A stretch of 5,203 nucleotides of DNA from Pseudomonadota bacterium (GTDB lineage: Bacteria > Pseudomonadota > Gammaproteobacteria > Steroidobacterales > Steroidobacteraceae), in NCBI GenBank assembly GCA_021820785.1, contig JAKADE010000247.1, positions 1-5,203 of the forward strand, read 5' to 3'. The notes under the pieces were generated by a model, which was not told the origin of the DNA, did no database searches, and saw nothing but the letters and a program-made list of their open reading frames with translations. Below, in pieces: positions 1-5,203 of this stretch. The position numbers and the translations under genes are program-made. The stretch's first letter is position 1, and the number at the start of each line of letters is the position of its first letter.

Positions 1-1006
1 GCGCGGCGATACGCTCTGGGGCGTCGCCTCGAGGTTTCTGCGCAATCCGTGGGACTGGCCGGAGGTCTGGTACCTCAACCCCCAGATCCACAACCCGCAC
101 CTGATCTACCCGGGCGACGTGCTGGCGCTGAGCTACGGCGCGAACGGCCGGCCGTCGATCCGCCTGCTGCACGCCAGCCCGTTGCGTGGCGGCGCGGCGG
201 GTGAGCCGACCGTGAAGCTCCGGCCGCACCTGCGCAGCACGCCGATCTCGGCGGCCATCCCGACCATCCCGTACTCGGCGATCGCCGCATTCCTCGCCCG
301 GCCGGTCGTGCTCAGCGCCAGCCAGATCGACCGCGCACCGCACGTGATCGCCTTCCGCGGCCAGCAGCAGATCGCCGGCAACGGCTCGGTCGCCTACGTC
401 AGCAGCCTGGGCCGTCATCCGCACGCCCGCTACAGCATCATCCACGTGGGCCGCAAGCTGCGTGAGCCCGGTGATTTCGGCTTCGGGCACGTCTACGGCT
501 ACCTCGGCACCTACACCGCGACGGCCGTGATCACCGCCGCCGGGCACCCGGCCACGGCGGTGCTCACCGATTCGGCCCGCGAGACGTTCGCAGGCGACCG
601 GCTGATCGCTTCGGACACCTCGGCGCCACTGCGGATCGAGCCGCGGGCCCCGGCGGGCCCGGTACACGGCAAGATCATCTGGGTCGTCGGCGGCACCGGT
701 GGCGCCGATCTGGCCGGACAGTACGACATCGTTGCACTCGACCGGGGCAGCCGCGCCGGACTGGTGCCCGGAGACGTGCTCGCGGTCGATCACCACGGCT
801 CGGTAGTGCACGATACGCACGGTACGTTCAGTTGGCTCTTCCACTCCCTGGGTTCCTCCGGACGCGTGTTCGCGCCGCGGGTCAAGCTGCCGGATTACCG
901 GGCCGGCACGCTGCTGGTATTCAAGACGTATCGGCGGCTGTCCTTCGCGCTCGTGGTGGCCGCATCGAACGCCATCACGGTCGGGGACGTCGTGCACAAC
1001 CCCTGA
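1..1006 (+). CDS. tsaP: LysM peptidoglycan-binding protein, TsaP-like (5' partial)
   Basis: Only the last 334 codons are present; the first full codon is at base 2 and the TGA is at 1004-1006. Residues 1-45 of the visible part are the body of a LysM domain: GDTLWGVASRF, then NPQIHNPHLIYPGDVLAL. The start codon, signal peptide and first residues of LysM lie upstream of the window. A middle region without a recognised motif follows. The C-terminal part, about residues 220-334, has QYDIVALDRGSRAGLVPGDVLAV, AGTLLVFKTYRRLSFALVV and the end NAITVGDVVHNP, as in Pseudomonas PA0020. In that family the protein binds peptidoglycan in the periplasm and anchors the type IV pilus secretin (TsaP). The neighbourhood supports this, since tsaP normally stands directly before dprA. 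The LysM assignment is firm. The tsaP name rests on C-terminal resemblance and gene order, so a generic LysM protein remains possible. Confidence 0.85.
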   Translation, partial: RGDTLWGVASRFLRNPWDWPEVWYLNPQIHNPHLIYPGDVLALSYGANGRPSIRLLHASPLRGGAAGEPTVKLRPHLRSTPISAAIPTIPYSAIAAFLARPVVLSASQIDRAPHVIAFRGQQQIAGNGSVAYVSSLGRHPHARYSIIHVGRKLREPGDFGFGHVYGYLGTYTATAVITAAGHPATAVLTDSARETFAGDRLIASDTSAPLRIEPRAPAGPVHGKIIWVVGGTGGADLAGQYDIVALDRGSRAGLVPGDVLAVDHHGSVVHDTHGTFSWLFHSLGSSGRVFAPRVKLPDYRAGTLLVFKTYRRLSFALVVAASNAITVGDVVHNP

Positions 1007-1012
1007 GCGGGT

Positions 1013-1855
1013 TCACCCGCCGGCGGGCGGGCGGCCCGTGAGCGCTGCCAGCACCGGCGCGGTGAGCGGTCGGACGCCGCGCCAGAGCCGGAACGACTCC
1101 GCCGCCTGCTCGACCAGCATGCCCCAACCGGGAACCGCCTCCCGACACCCCAGCTCACGCGCCCAGCGCACGAAGGGCGTATCGGCTCGGCCGTAGGCCA
1201 TGTCGTAACAGAAGGTCTGCGGCCCGAAGACTTCGGCCGGCACCCCGGGCAACTCGCCGGTAAGGCTCGCCGAGGTGGCGTTGACGATGAGGTCGAAGGG
1301 CTGCGCCCCGAGCTCGCCGAATCCGCAGCCTTCGACTGCACCGAGACCGGCGAACACGACCGCGAGGGCCGTAGCGCGCTCGGCCGTCCGATTGCTGATC
1401 ACGATCCGCTGCGGCCCGAGCGCGAGCAGCGGTGCAACCACCCCGCGCGCCGCGCCGCCGGCGCCGATCAGCAGGATGCTGCGGTCCCGGACCGGCACGC
1501 CGAGGTTGACCGTCAGGTCCTGCACCAGGCCGGCGCCGTCGGTATTGTCCCCGAGCAGCGAGCCGTCGCGGCGCGCCGCCAGCGTGTTGACGGCTCCGGC
1601 GAGCCGCGCGCGCTCGGTCAGTTCTCGCGCGATCGTGAGCGCGCGCGTCTTGTGCGGCAGCGTCACGTTCAGGCCGCGCCCGCCGGTGGCGAAGAACTCG
1701 CAGACCTGCTCGGTGAAGCGCTCCGGCGGCACGTCCATCAGCCGGTAGCTGAGCGACTGGCCGGTCTGGCGCGCGAACAACGAATGAATGAAGGGCGAGA
1801 GGCTATGGGCGACCGGGTGGCCCACCACGGCGTACTGATCCACACTCCCTTCCAT
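1013..1855 (-). CDS. aroE: Shikimate dehydrogenase (NADP+)
   Basis: AroE reduces 3-dehydroshikimate to shikimate with NADPH in the cytoplasm, the fourth step toward chorismate and the aromatic amino acids. The 280-residue protein is close to the usual ~270. All hallmark residues are visible: the substrate-binding HSLSP at 17-21, NVTLPHK with catalytic Lys69, AVN with Asn90, GDNTDG with catalytic Asp106, the nucleotide loop GAGGAA at 131-136, the NADP-type NRTAER at 155-160, VNATS at 191-195, YDMAYG at 217-222 and the C-terminal GWGMLVEQAAESF. The ATG at 1853-1855 is chosen because the conserved strand QYAVVGHPVAHS follows at once; the longer open frame upstream overlaps rlmJ and has no AroE character. 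Only a weak G-rich stretch could serve as a ribosome binding site. It lies 32 bp behind rlmJ and is probably co-transcribed. In related genomes aroE sits a few genes after topA or tsaC, so its place and orientation here are unusual. Confidence 0.97.
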   Translation of the reverse strand: MEGSVDQYAVVGHPVAHSLSPFIHSLFARQTGQSLSYRLMDVPPERFTEQVCEFFATGGRGLNVTLPHKTRALTIARELTERARLAGAVNTLAARRDGSLLGDNTDGAGLVQDLTVNLGVPVRDRSILLIGAGGAARGVVAPLLALGPQRIVISNRTAERATALAVVFAGLGAVEGCGFGELGAQPFDLIVNATSASLTGELPGVPAEVFGPQTFCYDMAYGRADTPFVRWARELGCREAVPGWGMLVEQAAESFRLWRGVRPLTAPVLAALTGRPPAGG

Positions 1856-1887
1856 GACGCCGATTCTGCCCCCGCGCCGCGACCCTG

Positions 1888-2736
1888 TCACGCTGCCGGC
1901 CGCGTCAGCCAGCGCACCGAGCCGGCAGCACCCGGAGCCGCCTGCAGATGCCGATGCAGCTCGGCGAGCCACTCGTCCATGCGGACGTCGAGTTGGTAAG
2001 GCGGATTGACGATCAGCATCCCGGAGCCGTTCAGCGCGACGCGGGAGTCGCAGGGAAACAGCCGCAGCTCGGCCGCCAGCATCGGGCGGTCGAGCTCGCG
2101 CGCGATCGCCTCGTGCCAGCGTTGCGTGTCGCGCGCCTCCTTCACCGGATACCAGACCGCGATGACGCCGGTCGGAAAGCGCCGCAGCGCCGCGGCGAGT
2201 TCGGTGCGCACCCGATCGAAGTCCCCGCGCGAGTCCTCGTAGGGCGGGTCGATCAGCGTCAGCGCACGCCGCTGCGGCGGCGGCAGCGCGGCCTGCCAGT
2301 GCGCAAAGCCCTCGCCGGTCTCGATGCGCAGTCGCGCGCCCCCGGTCTCGACATCGAGCGCACGGCGCAGGGCCCGGGCCTCCTCGGGCAGGAATTCGAC
2401 GAATACCGCCTGGTCCTGCGGACGCAACGCGCTCACCGCCAGCCAGGGCGAGCCGGGGTAGAGCCGGGCGGTGCCCCGCGCCCGGCGCAGTGCCGCCACG
2501 CGCTCGAGGTAGACCCGCAGCTCCGGCGCCGCGCACGGCGCGGTTTGCAGCCGCTCGATGCCTCCGGCGGCTTCGCTCGCCGATTCGGCGAGGTCGTAGA
2601 CGCCGCGGCCGGCGTGGGTCTCGAAATACAGGAAGCCTTTGTCCTTGCGCGCCAGAGCCGCGAGCAGTGCCAGGAGCGTCACGTGCTTGTGCACGTCCGC
2701 GAAATTACCCGCGTGGTGGGCGTGCCGGTATTTCAT
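1888..2736 (-). CDS. rlmJ: 23S rRNA (adenine(2030)-N6)-methyltransferase
   Basis: RlmJ (YhiR family) uses S-adenosylmethionine to methylate N6 of A2030 in 23S rRNA. The 282-residue product matches the usual ~280. The start is the ATG at 2734-2736, because the family N-terminus is M-x-YRHxxHAGNxADVxKH and here reads MKYRHAHHAGNFADVHKH. A TTG six codons upstream (2752-2754) would only add MLLCAR. Further motifs are FLYFETHAGRGVYDL at 36-49 (SAM-binding motif), RLYPGSPWLA at 91-100, the catalytic LTLIDPPYED at 159-168 with the N6-adenine methylase DPPY at 163-166, GVIAVWYPVK at 190-199, and GSGMLIVNPPYQLD at 237-250. No clear Shine-Dalgarno sequence precedes the ATG. It is first in an rlmJ-aroE pair and is divergent from smg-topA. 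Its 5' end abuts the dprA remnant, so any promoter must lie within or at the edge of the former dprA sequence. Confidence 0.97.
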   Translation of the reverse strand: MKYRHAHHAGNFADVHKHVTLLALLAALARKDKGFLYFETHAGRGVYDLAESASEAAGGIERLQTAPCAAPELRVYLERVAALRRARGTARLYPGSPWLAVSALRPQDQAVFVEFLPEEARALRRALDVETGGARLRIETGEGFAHWQAALPPPQRRALTLIDPPYEDSRGDFDRVRTELAAALRRFPTGVIAVWYPVKEARDTQRWHEAIARELDRPMLAAELRLFPCDSRVALNGSGMLIVNPPYQLDVRMDEWLAELHRHLQAAPGAAGSVRWLTRPAA

Positions 2737-2751
2737 GCGCGCACACAGTAG

Positions 2752-3093
2752 CAAACCGTCGCACCGTGCGGGCGGAAGGACCGTCCGGCACCCGGCCGCG
2801 TGCCCGGGCCGCGCCGCAGGCGCGGCTGCGCGCCGGGCCTAATCCGGCCGCAGCCGAAAATCAGCCATGAAAATCAGCGGGTTATGCAAAATCGGCCGGG
2901 CCGTGCATTGGACAAGGAATATGAAATGCTGTTAGATGCGCTCGCCCTTGAGCCGGCGACCTCCGATTCCTTCGCGGCCGGCTCGGGCGGTTCCGGCGCA
3001 CCGATCGGCCCGGCAGGGGCTGCTCCAGGCGCTGCGGGGGCGCCTCGCGCCGCACTTCGGCGGCCGCGTTGTGGCCGAATCGTTTCGCACTGA
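2752..3093 (+). pseudogene. dprA: Decayed 3' remnant of dprA (DNA processing protein)
   Basis: No intact gene fits here, but the + strand reads as the C-terminal third of DprA, the protein that binds incoming single-stranded DNA and loads RecA during transformation. In the frame of base 2752 there is VPG (2800-2808), then RRGC (2818-2829), LIR (2839-2847) and a Lys two codons after PQ. Intact DprA has VPGSxxNPxARGCHxLIRxGAKL, so the order is kept but about three codons are lost and one is gained. The winged-helix start follows at 2911: DKEYEMLLDALALEPATSDSF. After about 2988 the match moves to the +1 frame: VPAHRSARQ, then LLQALRGRLAPHFGGRVV, resembling the family's LLxLELxGRVxxxxGGRY with about two codons missing. 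The first ~250 residues, including the Rossmann fold, are absent; rlmJ begins where they should be. The position between tsaP and smg is where dprA belongs. The resemblance is judged by eye; decay by frameshift plus truncation is inferred. Confidence 0.72.
2856..2878 (+). repeat. Short direct repeat GAAAATCAGC x2
   Basis: The 10-mer GAAAATCAGC occurs at 2856-2865 and again at 2869-2878, a 13 bp period. A diverged third copy, CAAAATCGGC, is at 2887-2896. This is a locally A-rich patch within otherwise GC-rich DNA, inside the dprA remnant between the divergent rlmJ and smg. It could be a regulatory motif or simply drift in unconstrained sequence; nothing identifies a binding protein. Confidence 0.45.
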
Positions 3094-3107
3094 CTGCTGC
3101 TTGATCA

Positions 3108-3593
3108 ATGACAACCGGCTGCGTTCTCGACGTTCTGATCTACGTTTACGACCATTACCTGTTGGCGGACCCGGCGGAGGTTCCGGCGCGCCGGCAGATC
3201 CTCTCGGCGCTCGCGCGCAAGGGCTTCACGGTCGGGGAGGTGGCGCATGCGATGGAGTGGCTCGCGGTGCTGGCGGCCGGGTCGCAGCAGGCGGCAGCGG
3301 CCGAAGTTCCGCCCGTGCGGCGGGCCGTGCGGATCTTCGCCGAGGGCGAACTGGGGCGGCTCTCGGACGAGTGCCGGGAATTTCTCACCCGGCTCGACCG
3401 CGATGGGGTGCTCACGCCCGAACAGCGTGAACTGGTCATCGAGCGCACGCTGGCGCTCGATGTGGCCGAACCGACGCTCGAGCAGCTGCGGTGGGTGGTC
3501 CTGCTGGCGCTGTCCGTGCAGCCCGCCGAAGACGCCGCGTTTGCGCGCTTCGAGGCGCTGATGGCGAGCGAGCGCAGGATCGTGCGGCACTGA
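3108..3593 (+). CDS. smg: Smg family protein (DUF494)
   Basis: This 161-residue cytoplasmic protein belongs to the Smg/DUF494 family (E. coli Smg is 157 residues), whose biochemical role is not established. It is recognised by the N-terminal VLDVLIYVYDHYL (6-18), a middle helix-rich section KGFTVGEVAHAMEWLAVL, and the conserved core RIFAEGELGRLSDECREFL followed by DGVLTPEQRELVIERTLAL at 99-117, which parallels the E. coli GVLNAETREMVIDR region. The ATG at 3108-3110 is the first start after an in-frame TGA at 3102-3104, so the start is well fixed, although no good Shine-Dalgarno sequence precedes it. The family is normally encoded between dprA and topA; here the dprA remnant lies directly upstream and topA follows after 18 bp. 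With dprA truncated, smg-topA may need its own promoter in 2737-3107 or read-through from elsewhere. Confidence 0.95.
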   Translation: MTTGCVLDVLIYVYDHYLLADPAEVPARRQILSALARKGFTVGEVAHAMEWLAVLAAGSQQAAAAEVPPVRRAVRIFAEGELGRLSDECREFLTRLDRDGVLTPEQRELVIERTLALDVAEPTLEQLRWVVLLALSVQPAEDAAFARFEALMASERRIVRH

Positions 3594-3611
3594 AACGGAC
3601 ACGGTAAAGAC

Positions 3612-5203
3612 ATGGCAGACAATCTGGTTGTCGTCGAGTCGCCGGCCAAGGCGAAGACGATCAAGAAATACCTGGGCAAGGACTTCGAGGTCCTCGCCTC
3701 CTACGGTCACGTGCGCGATCTGGTGCCGAAGGAAGGCGCGGTCGACCCCGAGCACGGCTATGCGATGCGCTACCAGGTACTCGAGAAGAATGAACGGCAC
3801 GTCGAGAGCATTGCCCGCGGACTGAAGAAGTCCAAGGCGCTGTACCTCGCGACCGACCCGGACCGCGAGGGCGAGGCGATCGCCTGGCACCTGAAGGAGA
3901 TCCTCGCGGCCCGCGGCGAGCTCGACGGCAAGACGGTCCACCGCGTGGTGTTCTACGAAATCACGCGCAACGCGATCCGCGAGGCGGTGGAACGGCCGCG
4001 CGACCTGTCGCTCGACCTGGTCAATGCGCAGCAGGCGCGCCGCGCGCTCGATTACCTCGTCGGCTTCAACCTCTCCCCACTGCTGTGGAAGAAAGTCCGC
4101 CGCGGCCTCTCGGCCGGACGGGTGCAAAGCCCGGCGCTGCGCATGATCTGCGAGCGCGAGGCGGAGATCGAAGCATTCGTCGCCCGCGAGTACTGGACGC
4201 TCGATGGCCAGGGCTCGAGCCGCGGCGCACATGCGCCGTTCCCGCTGAAGTTGCTGGAGTACCGTGGCCGCAAGGTCGAGCAGTTCTCGTTCACGGACGA
4301 GACGGCGGCGCGCGAAGTGGAGCGCACGCTGCAGCAAGCGAGTGGCGCGCGCGGCGCGGCGGGGCAGTTCGAGACCCCGGGGCACCTCGAGGTGCTCGCC
4401 GTCGAGCGCAAGCAGCGACGGCGCAGCCCGGCCCCCCCATTCACCACCTCGACGCTGCAGCAGGAAGCGGCCCGCAAGCTCGGCTACAACGCCCGGCGCA
4501 CCATGCGCCTGGCGCAGCAGCTCTACGAAGGCGTCGATCTCGGCGAGGGCAACGTCGGTCTGATCACCTACATGCGTACCGACTCGGTGTCGCTCGCCCA
4601 GGAGGCCGTGCAGGAGATCCGCGCCGTGGCGGCGCGGCTGTACGGGCAGGACGAAGTGGCCGAGGAGCCGCGCGTATTCAAGACCAAGTCGAAGAACGCG
4701 CAGGAGGCGCACGAGGCCATCCGCCCGACGTCAGCGGCCATCACGCCGGCAGAGGTCGAGGGCAAGATCGACAACGACCTGTACCGCTTGTACGCGCTCA
4801 TCTGGAAACGTGCCGTTGCCTCGCAGATGGCCGTGGCGGTGTTCGACACGGTCGCCGCCGACATGTTGGCCGGCCCCGACGGACCTGAGCGCCACGTACT
4901 GCGCGCCACCGGCTCGACGCTGGTCAAACCCGGCTACATCTCGGTTTACCAGGAAGGCACCGACGACACCAAGAGCGACGACGAGGACCACGCACTGCCG
5001 CCGCTGAACGAAGGGGATCGCGTCGATCTGGTCGCACTCACCGCGGCGCAGCACTTCACCGAGCCGCCGCCGCGCTACAGCGAGGCCTCGCTCGTCAAAG
5101 CGCTCGAGGAGCACGGCATCGGCCGCCCCTCGACCTACGCGACCATCATCTCGACGCTGCAGGACCGCGAGTACGTCGAGATGGACAACCGGCGCTTCAT
5201 ACC
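3612..5203 (+). CDS. topA: DNA topoisomerase I (3' partial)
   Basis: Type IA topoisomerase that relaxes negative supercoils by transient cleavage of one strand. The ATG at 3612-3614 starts MADNLVVVESPAKAKTIKKY, the exact family N-terminus, and 530 codons run uninterrupted to the window end (E. coli TopA has 865 residues). The Toprim domain carries the metal-binding Glu9 and the TDPDREGE motif, with Asp82, Asp84 and Glu86. VNAQQARRALDYLVGF (137-152) and GLSAGRVQSP (165-174) follow, then PPFTTSTLQQEA and the active site LITYMRTDS with nucleophile Tyr320 and Arg322. KNAQEAHEAIRPT (361-373) and HGIGRPSTYA (501-510) complete the core. The C-terminal DNA-binding and zinc-ribbon region is beyond the window. 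Between GHVRDL and the following HGYAMRYQV there is only a short link, unlike E. coli TopA, which has a roughly 30-residue insertion; Xanthomonas-type enzymes share the short form. It lies 18 bp after smg, probably in one operon. Confidence 0.98.
   Translation, partial: MADNLVVVESPAKAKTIKKYLGKDFEVLASYGHVRDLVPKEGAVDPEHGYAMRYQVLEKNERHVESIARGLKKSKALYLATDPDREGEAIAWHLKEILAARGELDGKTVHRVVFYEITRNAIREAVERPRDLSLDLVNAQQARRALDYLVGFNLSPLLWKKVRRGLSAGRVQSPALRMICEREAEIEAFVAREYWTLDGQGSSRGAHAPFPLKLLEYRGRKVEQFSFTDETAAREVERTLQQASGARGAAGQFETPGHLEVLAVERKQRRRSPAPPFTTSTLQQEAARKLGYNARRTMRLAQQLYEGVDLGEGNVGLITYMRTDSVSLAQEAVQEIRAVAARLYGQDEVAEEPRVFKTKSKNAQEAHEAIRPTSAAITPAEVEGKIDNDLYRLYALIWKRAVASQMAVAVFDTVAADMLAGPDGPERHVLRATGSTLVKPGYISVYQEGTDDTKSDDEDHALPPLNEGDRVDLVALTAAQHFTEPPPRYSEASLVKALEEHGIGRPSTYATIISTLQDREYVEMDNRRFI

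Noticed and set aside
644..661. Inverted repeat CGGGCC...GGCCCG within the tsaP-like gene
   Set aside because: It lies in a Pro/Ala/Gly-rich linker inside coding sequence, where GC-rich codons create such repeats by chance.
1856..2536. N-terminal extension of aroE to a 507-residue protein
   Set aside because: The extension is rlmJ read in another frame; the AroE fold starts right at the ATG at 1855, so this is not a fusion.
1948..2751. A 267-codon open frame on the + strand opposite rlmJ
   Set aside because: It is a mirror of the well-supported rlmJ coding strand, with Arg/Gly/Gln-rich low-complexity composition and no motif.
2737..3107. Possible RNA gene, riboswitch or CRISPR in the gap
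   Set aside because: No tRNA-like cloverleaf, spaced repeat array or terminator-like hairpin with a T-run was seen; the DprA-like reading explains most of the gap.
2936..3430. A 164-codon + strand open frame running into smg
   Set aside because: Its first part contains the shifted end of the dprA remnant, and the rest is an out-of-frame reading of smg; it is not a gene of its own.
3105..4712. A 535-codon open frame on the - strand opposite smg and topA
   Set aside because: It is antisense to two clearly recognised genes, is rich in Arg/Leu/His as expected for a GC-rich shadow frame, and shows no domain.

Overview
The window is uniformly GC-rich chromosomal DNA and looks like a gammaproteobacterium. 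The best guess is the Xanthomonadales/Nevskiales-type branch, because the TopA lacks the insertion in the Toprim domain that E. coli TopA carries and reads like the Xanthomonas form. This placement rests on remembered family sequences, not on a search.

Layout: (1) 1-1006, + strand, is the 3' part of a LysM-containing gene of the TsaP/PA0020 type. (2) 1013-1855 and 1888-2736, both - strand, are an rlmJ-aroE pair converging on the LysM gene, with only 6 bp between the stop codons. (3) 2737-3107 has no intact gene, but its + strand reads as a decayed 3' end of dprA. (4) 3108-3593, + strand, is smg (DUF494). (5) 3612 to the window end, + strand, is the first 530 codons of topA.

The usual order in this neighbourhood in related bacteria is tsaP/lysM - dprA - smg - topA (then tsaC, hemF, aroE) on one strand. 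Here the flanks are in place and co-directional, but most of dprA is missing. Its position is taken by rlmJ-aroE in the opposite orientation, and only a broken dprA C-terminal segment (DNA-binding loop and winged helix, with a frameshift) remains between rlmJ and smg. This local rearrangement with gene decay is the main observation. No new type of system is visible.

Functionally the genes are housekeeping: pilus-secretin anchoring (TsaP-like), shikimate synthesis (AroE), 23S rRNA methylation (RlmJ), a conserved protein of unknown role (Smg) and relaxation of negative supercoils (TopA). smg-topA looks like one transcription unit (18 bp gap), as does rlmJ-aroE (32 bp gap).
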